From the NCBI GenBank assembly GCA_016801885.1, contig CM028903.1, positions 13,068,535 to 13,132,534 on the forward strand: a DNA stretch of 64,000 bases. Direction: 5' to 3'. Both the position numbers and the translations under genes were made by a program. The DNA is from Toxotes chatareus (Eukaryota; Chordata; Actinopteri; Toxotidae). This document shows, one piece after another, positions 34,401 through 42,700 of this stretch (positions are counted from its first letter, which is position 1; every line of letters begins with the position of its first letter). The notes under the pieces were generated by a model. It searched no databases, was not told the origin of the DNA, and saw only the letters and a list, made by a program, of their open reading frames with translations.

Positions 34401-35191
34401 TCTCTGCAATCTTCTCCCACCACTTCCTTTCCTTCCTCCTTGCGTCTCCTAGCTGAGGATAGGCATCCACACGGGCTCGGTGCTGGCAGGTGTGGTCGGC
34501 GTTAAAATGCCGCGTTACTGCCTGTTCGGGAATAATGTGACACTGGCCAGCAAGTTTGAATCGGGGAGCCATCCGAGGTGCATCAATGTTAGTCCCACAA
34601 CTTACCAGTAAGTCGCTGCAATATGCATACAAATTTACTGATATACAAGTACTCAAATATATAAATGATCTTTTATTAAACCATACAGCCATAATAAATT
34701 TTTTTGGGGATGGGTTACAATCTTCTTGTGAATAGACAGTGTGCTATAATTATGAGCCCATCACTTGATATTAGAAACATTTGTGATCTCTTCTTACTTT
34801 GCAGAGCACTCCAACTGTACGTGTGTGTGTGTTTGCATGTCTAATGATTAATTAAGCTTGCGGTGATGGATCTCATCTTATCTCATTTTATCTCATATTT
34901 TCTGTTTATTTTTATTTTTTTAACTTTATTTTTTTAATAACTTCTCTTCTCTTCTCTTGTCTTCTCCACAGGTTGCTGAAAGACGACCGTTCTTTTTCAT
35001 TTGTCCCTCGTTCACGACTGGAGCTCCCTGAGAATTTTCCCAAAGAGATCCCAGGGACATGCTACTTCCTGGAGGCGGGGACATCTCACAGTCATGCCTC
35101 GCTGACCAGCTCTCGCTCTGCTCCCCCGGCCTCTATGAGGAAAGTCTCCTACAGCATTGGGACCATGTTTCTAAGAGAAACAAGTTTGTAG
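1808..35191 (+). CDS. gucy1a2: Soluble guanylate cyclase subunit alpha-2, nine coding exons
   Basis: Joining exons 1808-2119, 8522-8583, 9733-9857, 12105-13015, 24140-24352, 25112-25384, 27365-27508, 34453-34607 and 34972-35191 gives 2415 nt, an 804-residue protein plus stop, with GT-AG introns of phases 0,2,1,0,0,0,0,2. The product pairs with a beta subunit to form the heme-containing NO receptor that converts GTP to cGMP; alpha subunits do not carry the heme-ligating histidine. Visible order: low-complexity N-terminus (1-85), basic conserved block ending VNLDSLGES (88-96), H-NOX-like region (about 105-295), Pro/Ser/Thr linker (297-345), HNOBA/PAS-like region (about 383-540), signalling helix (542-568) and class III cyclase domain (about 583-775) with metal-binding Asp594 and Asp638. 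The C-terminus is ETSL. RKISSESFSS near the start and the ETSL end identify alpha-2 rather than alpha-1. At 804 residues it is longer than mammalian alpha-2 (about 730), because of exon 4 insertions and a longer N-terminus. Confidence 0.95.
2715..2775. repeat. Compound GT / GAGT / GA microsatellite
   Basis: A GT run of about 28 bases passes into GAGT repeats and then GA repeats. It is an uninterrupted compound simple repeat within intron 1. Confidence 0.9.
3687..3740. repeat. Imperfect 54-bp palindrome
   Basis: CTAGATAAGTTA at 3687-3698 is the perfect reverse complement of TAACTTATCTAG at 3729-3740. The pairing continues inward with a few mismatches (TAGCCCTTTCAG against CTGAATGGCCTG), so nearly the whole element folds on itself. 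It is most like a small MITE; hairpin RNA is an alternative. Confidence 0.7.
3751..3780. repeat. Perfect 12-bp inverted repeat with 6-base loop
   Basis: CAATTTTTGACC (3751-3762) and GGTCAAAAATTG (3769-3780) are exact reverse complements around CCTAGT. It lies 10 bp from the preceding palindrome and is probably part of the same element. Confidence 0.8.
8522..8583 (+). CDS. gucy1a2: gucy1a2 coding exon 2 (residues 105-125)
   Basis: A 62-nt exon lies between the acceptor cttcttacag and the donor gtacga. It encodes TQTVQEALQRTLQFYRQQEI plus two bases of an Arg codon. This matches the short helical segment after the basic block in alpha-2 proteins (TIQQTLKRTLQYYEHQ in mammals). Intron phase 0 on entry and 2 on exit fit exons 1 and 3 exactly. 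It is too short to show up as an ORF and was found from the splice sites and homology. Confidence 0.93.
8584..9732 (+). other. gucy1a2: gucy1a2 intron 2 (1.15 kb)
   Basis: Phase 2 intron, donor gtacga and acceptor tttgacag. It is dominated in its first half by pyrimidine-rich sequence, including a CT run at 8673-8708. No other feature is recognised. Confidence 0.88.
8673..8708. repeat. CT dinucleotide microsatellite
   Basis: About 17 CT units within a longer pyrimidine-rich stretch (about 8580-8830), less than 100 bp after exon 2. Confidence 0.9.
9733..9857 (+). CDS. gucy1a2: gucy1a2 coding exon 3 (residues 125-167)
   Basis: A 125-nt exon lies between the acceptor tttgacag and the donor gtaagt. 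It encodes a charged, Arg/Glu-rich stretch (EERRREKREEK) and then CPFLENSGSEEDVLQILQYM and ATILG. The end aligns with the mammalian alpha-2 segment ending GILQCTANILG. The charged part has almost the same length as in mammals but little identity, so it looks like a surface segment of the N-terminal regulatory region free to drift. Confidence 0.92.
10078..10113. repeat. CA microsatellite
   Basis: About 18 uninterrupted CA units in intron 3. Confidence 0.93.
10254..10309. repeat. CA microsatellite with CG interruptions
   Basis: About 28 units of CA with two CG interruptions, 140 bp from the previous CA tract. Confidence 0.93.
10930..11235 (-). mobile_element. Rex3-like non-LTR retrotransposon fragment
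   Basis: The + strand reads catccatccattttaggctg then a diverged cttatctgggtgatag, tctccccagccacatcttcc, agctcttcctggtggtg and ggaggcgtccaggaggcc. These are the reverse complement of the familiar 3' portion of fish Rex3 LINEs, where the end of the reverse transcriptase ORF meets a CATC-type tail. The fragment is 5'-truncated and has many substitutions, so it is long dead. Identification is from remembered family sequence, not a search. Confidence 0.75.
12105..13015 (+). CDS. gucy1a2: gucy1a2 coding exon 4, H-NOX-like region and linker (residues 167-470)
   Basis: This is the largest exon, 911 nt, between the acceptor tgtcccag and the donor gtaaag. It carries FGEEFFGLCFEENERVLRAV (177-196) and LQDFFNGFDAILEHIRTS (200-217), hallmarks of the alpha-subunit H-NOX-like domain. 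Residues about 383-470 (DLRIGLATFCRAFPFHL, QLGEGLRRQ, FEIVSPKM) begin the HNOBA/PAS-like dimerisation module. Two insertions relative to mammalian alpha-2 are visible. One is a charged segment of about 21 residues at 235-258. The other is a Pro/Ser/Thr-rich linker at 297-345. Neither contains a GT-AG pair that would remove it as an intron. The real exon begins at 12105; an ATG at 12080 in the same frame lies in the intron. Confidence 0.95.
15793..16090. mobile_element. Palindrome-ended fish interspersed repeat, near full-length copy
   Basis: The element begins agggatgcaaccgaacgatt and ends ctgcagctct, so its ends are complementary. Internal signatures are tgtctataaaatgtcagaaa, ccaaaacccaaagatattca and agaagctggaactggcaa. 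The same signatures recur at 28680-28917, 32420-32570, 34113-34365 and, inverted, 42380-42700. It has no coding capacity and looks like a non-autonomous DNA transposon (MITE). Confidence 0.7.
18457..18505. repeat. TG microsatellite
   Basis: About 24 uninterrupted TG units in intron 4, among the longest in the window. Confidence 0.95.
20125..20345. repeat. Polypyrimidine-rich tract
   Basis: About 220 bp that is overwhelmingly C and T on the + strand (ctctctctttctcatacc and similar), with few purines. Similar tracts occur at about 10440-10700 and 31620-31790. Confidence 0.8.
22401..22438. repeat. CA microsatellite
   Basis: Nineteen CA units in intron 4. Confidence 0.95.
22602..22662 (+). mobile_element. 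3' tail of a fish non-LTR retroposon
   Basis: The string aatttccccacggggattaa, then taaagtattctc and a TATC microsatellite, is the characteristic 3' end of fish LINE/SINE retroposons of the Expander/RTE type. Only the tail is recognisable; the body upstream is too decayed or was never copied (5' truncation). Confidence 0.65.
22947..23110. repeat. Purine-rich tract
   Basis: About 160 bp almost entirely A and G on the + strand, starting with a GA microsatellite. Such homopurine tracts can form triplex DNA. Confidence 0.8.
24140..24352 (+). CDS. gucy1a2: gucy1a2 coding exon 5, HNOBA region (residues 471-541)
   Basis: A 213-nt exon of exactly 71 codons, phase 0 at both ends, lies between the acceptor ccctgccag and the donor gtaaaa. 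It encodes GQMIHVPES, MFLGSPRVDKLEELMGRGLH and LSDIPIHDATRDVILVGEQ, ending AQDGLKKRMDKLK. This is nearly identical to the mammalian alpha-2 segment. It forms the second half of the HNOBA/PAS-like module and the start of the helix leading to the cyclase domain. Confidence 0.96.
24353..25111 (+). other. gucy1a2: gucy1a2 intron 5 (0.76 kb)
   Basis: Phase 0. About a third of it is a SINE-like element (24622-24850), followed by a pyrimidine-rich 3' end serving the exon 6 acceptor. Confidence 0.9.
24622..24850 (+). mobile_element. tRNA-derived SINE, decayed
   Basis: An A-box-like gtggtgactggttaaatc and a B-box-like tgtttaaattctggc are followed by cccttgagcaagtgactgaa. That last motif is very common in fish SINEs, usually as CTTGAGCAAGGCACTTAA. 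The order and spacing fit a tRNA head plus body. Family not assigned. Confidence 0.7.
25112..25384 (+). CDS. gucy1a2: gucy1a2 coding exon 6, signalling helix and first half of cyclase domain (residues 542-632)
   Basis: A 273-nt exon of 91 codons, phase 0 at both ends, follows a strong pyrimidine tract and acceptor ctctccaag. ATLERTHQALEEEKRRTVDL is the coiled-coil-like linker helix, and LLYSIFPGDVAQKLWQGQ follows. The class III cyclase core starts at KFDDVTMLFSDIVGFTAVCA, with Asp594 in the SDIVGFT motif as one metal ligand. MQVISMLNELYTRFD and GILDVYK end the exon. Conservation is very high, as expected for the catalytic fold. Confidence 0.97.
25385..27364 (+). other. gucy1a2: gucy1a2 intron 6 (1.98 kb)
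   Basis: Phase 0, donor gtcagt. Mostly unremarkable; it contains short GT runs near 25700, a pyrimidine-rich stretch near 25850-25980 and a purine-rich one near 26070-26200. No mobile element is recognised. Confidence 0.88.
27365..27508 (+). CDS. gucy1a2: gucy1a2 coding exon 7, catalytic centre (residues 633-680)
   Basis: A 144-nt exon of 48 codons lies between the acceptor ctcatacag and the donor gtgagt. It encodes IETIGDAYCVAGGLHKK, with Asp638 as the second metal-binding aspartate, followed by HAKPIAHMALKMMELSEEVL and TPDGKPIK. It is the only exon in the window with this cyclase motif. Confidence 0.96.
28285..28309. repeat. T-rich homopolymer
   Basis: Runs of T broken by two C residues, ending in 17 or more T. 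Confidence 0.9.
28680..28917. mobile_element. Palindrome-ended fish repeat, partial copy
   Basis: It contains aatccagagacattcagttt, ttcacattatagaagcta and the terminal attgtttcagctct shared with the copy at 15793-16090. The 5' end is missing or unrecognisable. Confidence 0.65.
30803..30900 (+). mobile_element. tRNA-derived SINE
   Basis: The string ctgccttggtagcttagc, gggccagggtgcttac and aatgctataaatataagt, ending near atatgttgcatttttgtcac, follows a very common fish tRNA-derived SINE (TAGCTCAGTGGGCTAGGGTG type) base for base in many places. The A box is clear and the B box is decayed. Same strand as gucy1a2. Confidence 0.72.
31620..31790. repeat. CT-rich tract
   Basis: Nearly continuous pyrimidines on the + strand with CTCT and CCCTCC blocks, within intron 7. 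Confidence 0.8.
32420..32570. mobile_element. Palindrome-ended fish repeat, fragment
   Basis: It contains attattttcataaaaggtta and tttgtctataaaatgtatag, matching the 5' half of the element at 15793-16090. The 3' half is not present. Confidence 0.55.
34113..34365. mobile_element. Palindrome-ended fish repeat with an AAC insertion, next to exon 8
   Basis: It contains caatccaagacctaaagata, ttcagtttccac, aaagaaaagcattaaatg and tttgagaagctagaattagc, all shared with 15793-16090. An AAC trinucleotide microsatellite sits at 34131-34154. The copy ends about 90 bp before the exon 8 acceptor, within reach of the branch-point region. Confidence 0.68.
34453..34607 (+). CDS. gucy1a2: gucy1a2 coding exon 8, cyclase domain (residues 681-732)
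   Basis: A 155-nt exon lies between the acceptor gtctcctag and the donor gtaagt, which overlaps the last codon (CA|G, phase 2). It encodes LRIGIHTGSVLAGVVGVKMP, RYCLFGNNVTLASKFESGSH and then PRCINVSPTTYQ. This is the active-site face that pairs with the beta subunit; the alpha signature GNNVTLASKFES replaces the GNTVNLTSR type of beta subunits. An interspersed palindromic repeat ends less than 100 bp upstream of the acceptor. Confidence 0.96.
34608..34971 (+). other. gucy1a2: gucy1a2 intron 8 (364 bp)
   Basis: The shortest intron, phase 2, donor gtaagt. Its last 130 bp is rich in TCTCAT/TTCTC repeats that form the polypyrimidine tract for the final exon. Confidence 0.92.
34972..35191 (+). 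CDS. gucy1a2: gucy1a2 coding exon 9 and stop (residues 732-804)
   Basis: The acceptor follows a TTCTC-rich pyrimidine tract (cttctccacag). One base completes Gln732, then LLKDDRSFSFVPRSRLELPE, NFPKEIPGTCYFLEAG, a variable Ser/Pro-rich stretch and the end KVSYSIGTMFLRETSL before TAG at 35189-35191. The last 16 residues are almost identical to mammalian alpha-2. The final TSL fits a class I PDZ ligand, which in mammals lets the alpha-2/beta-1 enzyme bind PSD-95-type scaffolds. Confidence 0.95.
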
Positions 35192-36324
35192 GTTCCACAC
35201 ACAGACTAGGATGCACAGATATACATTATGTGAGAGGCTGGATTTGAATCTGGGGCACATGCAGGGAACCGATTACTCGGATCTTTGGATATGCAAATGC
35301 ATTATGTGAAAACTTGGATTCAGGCCTGTGGGATGGCCTGTATGAATCAAACTTAAAAAAAATGCTCTCATCATAGGTGAAAAAGAACAACAGGTCCTCA
35401 TCCCCCCTGTGCAATGGAGACATGGCTCAGAAGACTTGAGGAACAGCAACTGTGCTAGTCTTACACGGCTCCTTCCCCAAGGAAGTGTACTGATGGGGCA
35501 ATTAGTCGAAACATAAAAAAACCTAACATCTAACTGGATTCCTCAGCTCCATACCTGGTGTCCAGCTCTCTCCAGTGGTCTTCGCACCCAAATGGTACCC
35601 TGAGCTGGGTCTAGAGACAACAGTGCTTGGAGATGACCTGGAGAGAGACCATCTACACCACCAGTGTTGCACTCATTAGAACAAATCCACTTTCCATCAA
35701 CAAAGTGGATGCTGAGGAATGAAGTTGTATGAACCTTCCAAAGGGAAGATGGCAACATTGACACAAATGTTTGCTGTGCATCATGGCCTCTTGTACAAGG
35801 AAGACCACTATTGAAGAACAATACAACTCCTATTCCTCCCCTTCCAACTGTCCCTAATTCATGTCATGCTTAACTAAACATACTCCTAACATCTGCTGCT
35901 CGTGTCATCCATCCGTCAACCTAGGACCAGTTGGTCGGGGTGGGGAGCGACAAATGAGAGGCACAAATAAGGAGATAGGTTTGAAAAGGGGTCATCAAAG
36001 GACAAATGCCAAAAATGCTAAGCTGATCGTAGAGCCTTTTTTTGCTTTTAACCCACAGCAAACTATAACCAACAACAATCCAGCCATTTCATTGCAGGTA
36101 ATATGTTTAGGACTGAAAATTATTCCCAGCTCAGTGCCTTTTTACTGCTCAAATCGGGACAAACACAAGATGGATTCATTTTTAAATATTTGAAAAGAAA
36201 AAAATAACACAAGGAACACTTCATTTATCTTATGTTTCCACTTATTAGAAGATATTTTTATGACATTTCTGTGTCATTAGCTTACACTGGAGAGTTAAGG
36301 ATTTGAATGAGGGAATGACATATT

Positions 36325-36412
36325 CCAAATTTTATGAGCCACATTTGAACCTGTGATCTTCCAAGTCATGGGAACCTTATCCCAGCAGGCCACCAGGAGT
36401 CCCAACTAGATG
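36325..36412 (-). mobile_element. tRNA-like SINE remnant
   Basis: Read on the minus strand, tggtggcctgctgggataag resembles an A box and gatcacaggttcaaatgtgg a B box, spaced as in a tRNA head. No intact tRNA cloverleaf is evident and there is no CCA-type end, so a SINE head is more likely than a tRNA gene. Confidence 0.5.
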
Positions 36413-37113
36413 TGTATTTCATTTTCAGACAGTCATGAGTGGTTAGCAAAATAAATGAAGTGCTCCTCAGAGAGATCAGATATTTGAAAATCTCTTCATC
36501 TGTTTTCTTGTCCAGATCAACCAATAATACACACAATATAGTACTAATAATATAGTACTATACCATCTTGTACGCAGTCACAGTATGCACGCTTGACACG
36601 GTTCACATTTACATATATAATCTTTTTTAATTACATTGTTTTTTTACCACATGGAATTAAAAATATATACTAGCCCTCGCAAATATAACTAACAGGATTC
36701 AAATTCAAGTCTACTATGTTTATTGGTAGACTGAGGATGATTTACTCAGTGGAAATCTCAGGCCTTCCATATGCTTCAGCGTAGCTCAGTAACCCAGACA
36801 TGGGAAAGTAAATGTCAGGAGTTTTTGTCAAAGAGAATCTTCATAAACATTATAAAGTGAGAAGTGAAGCTTTGACCTGAGATAGTCTTTGAGTAGAGAC
36901 CTGGCACATTTGGGTATTTATGTAATGTAACGTATACTACATTGCAGTCATTGTTCTTCATCAGTGAAACAGGCCTACAGAGAAAAAAAAACTAATTTAC
37001 TAAAAAAAACTACATTTTAATAATTTTTCTTCAAAAAGGCAAAATACATTTTTGACATAGTTTCACTACATCTTGCCAAATGACACACTTGTTGCTCAGC
37101 CTCTAAAAGCTCA

Positions 37114-37119
37114 AATAAA
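37114..37119 (+). promoter_or_regulatory. gucy1a2: Candidate polyadenylation signal
   Basis: Canonical AATAAA followed within a few bases by a GT-rich element. An alternative AATAAA lies at 36450-36455 without a clear GT-rich downstream element. Confidence 0.45.
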
Positions 37120-38893
37120 ATGTGCGTGTGTTAAATTCTGAGACCCTACCAGCACAGGCTTGTCTTGCTTTTTAAGTAAAGGATTGATTCCTGCTGTGTA
37201 CTTTCAGTTGTGAAAGGGTGAGACATTTTGATAGCCTAACACTTTGTCAACTCACTGGCCTTGGCAGGAACAGGAGCATGAGCTGGCTATGCTACTGTGT
37301 ATAAACCACAGCTTGCAGGAAAACATCAGAAGGTTAATTTCACCTTGGGCACAAAAACTAATACCCAACTAATGGCCAAACGTTTAACCCACTAAAGGGC
37401 ATTGAGACTGACACCAGCACAACAAATGTTCCATATTAGATGAAAAAGATGGGAGAAAAGGAAAATAGAAAGGTCAAAGAGATTTCCTTTGACCTGCCAG
37501 TGTGTGAACCAGAGATGGGTTACTAGTGCTAGAAAACTTTGGTCATAGCTCATTATAGCCATTATTGCCATTAGATTCTCTGACAGCAGTAGCATCAGAA
37601 ACGCTTGCACATTTACAGCATGTTCTGTGAAGATCCTGATGGCAATGAAAATAGACAATTTTGCTAACAAAGAAAATGCAAATATATTTTTGAGAAGATT
37701 TTTATCCATATACCCCATATACTCCTATCCATACTCACTGTAAACAAAAAATAACTATATGCTATTTTTAATTGTTTCCTGTCGCTTAAAGTATACTATG
37801 CAGTATAGAACTAACAACGGACTAGACAATAATAACATCTAAAGATAAATCCAGTCAGTCAAACACATGGAATCATAGTTTTTAGCCTAAAACATCAGGA
37901 ATTGTAACACAAAGAAAGTATGTGTATTAACCCTGAACTAGGTGCCATTGTTTAGTGGGCCATCTTTGTGATCTTAACCCTAGGGAACGTATTTACAATG
38001 ATTTGAAGACAAGTGGCAACACAGAATTTAAGTCAGTAGAATATTTTTAGTAGAGGTTTTCTACGCCTCTTAGACAGCAGCATAACATTGTCCACACTTT
38101 CATACTTTGTGGCAACAAAGCCAAAACAGTTCCTGAGACCAAAAGGTCTATAACATTCATATTTTTTTGCGTTATAGAGAACCAGAATCTGCGACACCCA
38201 CCTAAAAACATCAGCAAAACATAGATCCTGTATATGCATAAATCAGTGGTTCAGAGGATTTGCACTTTGACCTCTCTCTTTGTATTCACACTGTCGAGAA
38301 AGAGTAAGTTCTGGTTCAGTGTGAATTGCCAAGTACACTTGAGGATGGGTCACCCGTTTTTCCAATAGCCCGAGGGAAGTTTCCCATGTCTCTAAGGCCT
38401 AGGAAAGATGATATTGGTTAGCCTTAATTTTCCAGCTGATTATAAAGTAAAGTATGATTTCACAAATGTTGAGAGGCCACATGGGCCATTTATGAAAACA
38501 CCACAGAGCTGAAATGTCTTTAGCTCTAATTTAGCTGTATCAAAAATCTCATACGGACAAATATGAGATAATACAAATACGTAGTCCCTCTTGCATATTA
38601 TAGTGGGCTAAATTACAAACATAGGACAAGGAGCAATATGAAGTTACTCATGGAAGATCTACAGCAGCCTCATACTGTAGAGTTCAATATCCACAGTACA
38701 AGATCAGACGCATATAATTAAAGATTATGAAGTACCAGAGATAGCCATGGGTGCTTTTTGAGTTGCCATTGCAAACCTATCTGACTTCACTAACTATAAA
38801 GTTACGTAAGCAAGAGCAAATCATCCACCATGTTACATCCACTATTGGGAAAAAAATGTGCATGGACACTGCTTTTGCATTCTGTCCAACAGT

Positions 38894-38912
38894 AAAAAAA
38901 AAAAAAAAAAAA
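38894..38912. repeat. Homopolymer A tract
   Basis: Nineteen A residues in a row. There is no clear retroposon body upstream. Confidence 0.9.
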
Positions 38913-41900
38913 GACAGAATTTCCTTAGGGTTTTTGCATGGAAGGTGAACCACTCTAAAGTGTATTTGACAGTTGTGTTGTTGTGCCTGGGGTAGGTTTT
39001 ACCAAGGCAGGCTTTCACATATAGAGACGCCCAAGTGCTCTCTGACTATCATCGTGGCATTATTCTATACTACACACATACATTAATGTGCACTTAATAA
39101 ATCCATTGTAGCATAAAGGCAGTGCAGGTGTCATTTACTCTCAACTTCAGCAGTGCCTGAATTCTGCATCCAGGCTAAATAAAGGACGTTACACCCACGC
39201 AACTTGTGTCCAATGCTCGTGTCTCCAAGTGTGTAGATTCCTGGCATAATATTAGCTGTTTGGTCAGATCTTACAAGTCTTGCTGTTATGATGCGGAGGT
39301 GTTGCAGGTACCGGTTCTCTACAGTGTTGTTGTCGGTCATGGACCATTAAACTCTGCAGTGCATACTGTAGGTGACTGACTCATACACAGGCACACATCA
39401 CTGTATAGGCTGTATCAATCAATGAACACAAACAAATGTTGTCTTGAGTCTGAGGTAAATGTTAGCAGGTCCAGTGTCCAGTGAGACAAAGCCAAATACA
39501 TCCGTAACTCCAGCAACTGTGTCTGCCTGTGTGAGTATGTCTTTGTGTGCGTGAGTGTGTGTGTGTGTGTCAAACATTATGAGAACATGTTCAGTTTGTA
39601 ATAATTTGTTAATAGAGGCCTACTGTACCTGTAACAAATCTGTACAATTTAGATCTATTTAATATATTCAAACTAAAACATGGAGATTGTAATAAAAAGA
39701 ATATAGGAGATTTGTTTGGTATAAGTCACAAAATTATTTGACATTTTCACATTTTCCACTGCTTTGTTGTCCCTTTTCTATTTCAGCCAGATACATTATG
39801 TGTGCCATCTAAAGCCAGGCTGGTTTTCCCAACATGCCATTGTTCCATAAAACCTACCTACCCTCAAGAAATGTCTTTTTTTTTTTTTTTAATAATCAAG
39901 GAAAAAATGTAAGATGTTTCATTTGACAGTATTCTATTTTTTTCCACTCAACATCACATTTTGAATAATTTTCATGGTGGATTTATGAAACATTTTCTTC
40001 AACTGAATGAGCATGACACTGTCATTTTTATTGATAAAATAAAGTTGCTTAACATGTGTTTTTTGCAGGACATTGTTATAAACTGTCTTGTTGCCAAGAT
40101 CAACTTCATCCCCACTGACTTACAGTGCAGCAGGTCTAAGCTGATAGGAAACTGGTCCCTGTTGGTTTAATATTAGCCTGGTTTTAACAGCAGAAACAAA
40201 CATGGCTGACACTTGTCATCCATCTCCAGGGTCTTCAAGAAAAAAAAACCCAGCTCCTAGAAAAGATGCACATTACTCCACCCATCTTCAGTCTATAAAG
40301 CTTCATCCACATGAGAATAGTAGCTTCCATAACATTTGTTCATCGGCTTGGTTTGAAACAAATAAAATGTTTGTGATGTTTAACAAATCATCCTTTCCCT
40401 GTGATATCTCTCAGACCTCACTTTGGGAAACACTGGCCAATGTCGTGTGTCCAAAATCTGGTCGGTGTTTTGTACTTTGGTGTCATATTGTGAACACAGG
40501 GAGCTGACTCTGGACATGGGCCGTGTTTGACCCTGTTGTTGGAATCAGGTGTGTGTGTGGAAGAGGCTTGATGACAGCTGTTGGTTTCTGACTGACATTA
40601 AGGGCACATCTTCTTGTCTTATATAATGTAAATAAAAAAACACCCAAGTATCTTTAATAAGGAAGAAAGACTGCGGCTGTTCTTGTGTATACGTGCATTT
40701 ATATATTGATGCATGGCTGATATGAACATGTGAGTCTGTGTGTATGATAAAAGTGAAAAAAATAATCACAGTTATACTGTATAGATCTTCATGCATTAAT
40801 TTCTGTTTTTGTTTTTTTCCCTCATTGCTAGACGTAGAATTCAGGACAAACACACTCAATAATTTGATGAAATCAGTTTCTGAGACCCCTACTACCCCTA
40901 CTACTAAAGGCTTTTACTTCCCTGAAAATACCAGAGGTTTTTTTGGTTTTGTGTTCGTAAACCTTTCATGCATTTTCCCACTTTTTTTTCTCCAGTTCTG
41001 CCAAATTATCAGATTTGTTTTGTTATGTTCCAGCTCTGAGAGAACCTTCAGCACAGTATTCTTGCTCTCACTAACAAAGACTAACACAGGTGGTTGAAAT
41101 TCATCTCTTTTAATTCGCTTGTCAAGATGTAACTTAACCAGTTGGACAGAAAACCACAGATATTCTGTATGTGTAAAAGAGCAGATGTAGGCCACCTTAC
41201 AAAGAGCATACTGGGTAGTTTCAGAGAAACAATCTGACTGTTCGATGATGCTTTCAAACTGTTTTGATAATTTCCAGCCTGCATGCAAGATGCAAAATGA
41301 AACTGGTTGCTATGTAAACTATGGTAACAAGCAGGGATTTTTTTTTAACAGTCAAATAACACTTTTGCCAGAAGCCTGCTAAGCATCCAATAACAATTTC
41401 AATTATGTTGTTCATTTCACTCCCATGTCTTCTCATAGTTCGCCTTGCTTCTCTGTTCAGTTTTATCTTATCTCCTCATTCGTCTTACCCTCCAGCCCTC
41501 CATCCATCCTTCCTCCCTTTACCATTTACCCCCTCTCACCCTCCATATATGCAAATATGCACCTCCATTACGCTAATTGGCTCTGGGAGGTTTGAATATT
41601 TCACATAAACCGTCTTCACTTCACAGGCGGGTGAGTATGGGCTGTGGCATAACATCACACAAGCTAACATGCTAATGGAAATGACACACACAAACACATG
41701 CACACACACACGTTAGGTATGAATGAATGGACAAAGGTCATGTAATTTACACACTGTGCCTGTCATATTAGCCAAATGAAGCACGGCTGAGTTATGGGGT
41801 GCTGACAGTATTAATAGTTCGACAGGGAGTTATGTGGGTGGTGTGGGGTTACAGCGTGTGTATATGTGTGTGTCAGATGACTCCGCATCAAAATGAATTA

Positions 41901-42379
41901 TGCAGAAATTATATATGGATGTATCTGTAGATGAGACATTCTCTGATTTCTGTATGTAGACAACATTTTTGGAAATACCTTCAATCTCTGAGAAATTTGT
42001 GGTTTTGTGTAGCTATTTATTAGTGAACAACAGCCACACAGAGGATCCCTGGTGTTTTTTCATCACAGAGAGGTTGATGACAAGTTATGTGTTAATTAGT
42101 GAGATTTCAAGGTGCTGATAGGTGGATACCTTTGGAAAGACACAGGCTAGCTGTTTCCTCCTTTTTTCTTTTTTTTTTGCTACACTCAATCATCTGCTTG
42201 CTCTAGCCTCATACTTACAGCACAGATATGAGTATTGATCTTCTCATCTATCTCTCAAAGAAAAAAAAGACACATTTCCCAAAATGTCAAACTGTTCTTT
42301 TAAATTTACTATAATGGTTTGTGTAGATCATAAACAAACAAAACTCTAAGCAGCACTTGAGTAGAGTAGGAGTAAAGTA

Positions 42380-42700
42380 GAGTAATTATTCAATTAGTCC
42401 ACTAATAGAAAATTAATTACCAACTATTGTGATAATCATTAATTGTTTAATATTAATTAATAGTTTAATACCTTGCTAACCAAGCAAAAATACCAAACGT
42501 TCTCTAGTTCCAGCTTCTCAGATGTGAATTTTTGCAGATTTTCTTTGTGTTATGTGATGGCTAACTGAATATTTTGGGGTTTGAAGACATCTGAAGTCTT
42601 TTTTTTTTTCGCTATTTTCCAACATTCAGACAAACTGATTTATTATGCAAATAACTGGCAGACTAATCAGTAGAAAGAAGTGTAACACTCTTTCAAGAGC
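42380..42700 (-). mobile_element. Palindrome-ended fish repeat, inverted copy
   Basis: The + strand reads ctagttccagcttctcagat, gtgaatttttgcagattttc and ctgaatattttggggtttg, the reverse complement of the signatures of the 15793-16090 element. Repeated attaatt motifs mark the degenerate palindromic end near 42390-42470. Confidence 0.68.

Larger units (their letters stand above)
27509..34452 (+). other. gucy1a2: gucy1a2 intron 7 (6.9 kb)
   Basis: Phase 0, donor gtgagt. It contains three copies of the palindrome-ended repeat (28680-28917, 32420-32570, 34113-34365), a tRNA-derived SINE (30803-30900), a long T run (28285-28309) and a CT-rich tract (31620-31790). No exon could be found on homology grounds, and exons 7 and 8 join in frame. 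Confidence 0.85.
35192..37140 (+). other. gucy1a2: Probable 3' UTR of gucy1a2
   Basis: This follows the TAG stop. The first AATAAA hexamers on the + strand are at 36450-36455 and 37114-37119; the second is followed at once by a GT-rich stretch (tgtgcgtgtg), the usual downstream element. The true 3' end is therefore probably near 37140, though a longer UTR cannot be excluded. A tRNA-like SINE remnant lies on the minus strand at 36325-36412. Confidence 0.5.

Noticed and set aside
35543..35821. Minus-strand 92-residue open frame in the probable 3' UTR
   Set aside because: No recognised domain. It may be part of an old mobile element, but I could not support a family.
36325..36412. Functional tRNA gene on the minus strand
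   Set aside because: Box-like sequences are present, but a complete cloverleaf with matched acceptor stem is not evident. A SINE head is more likely.
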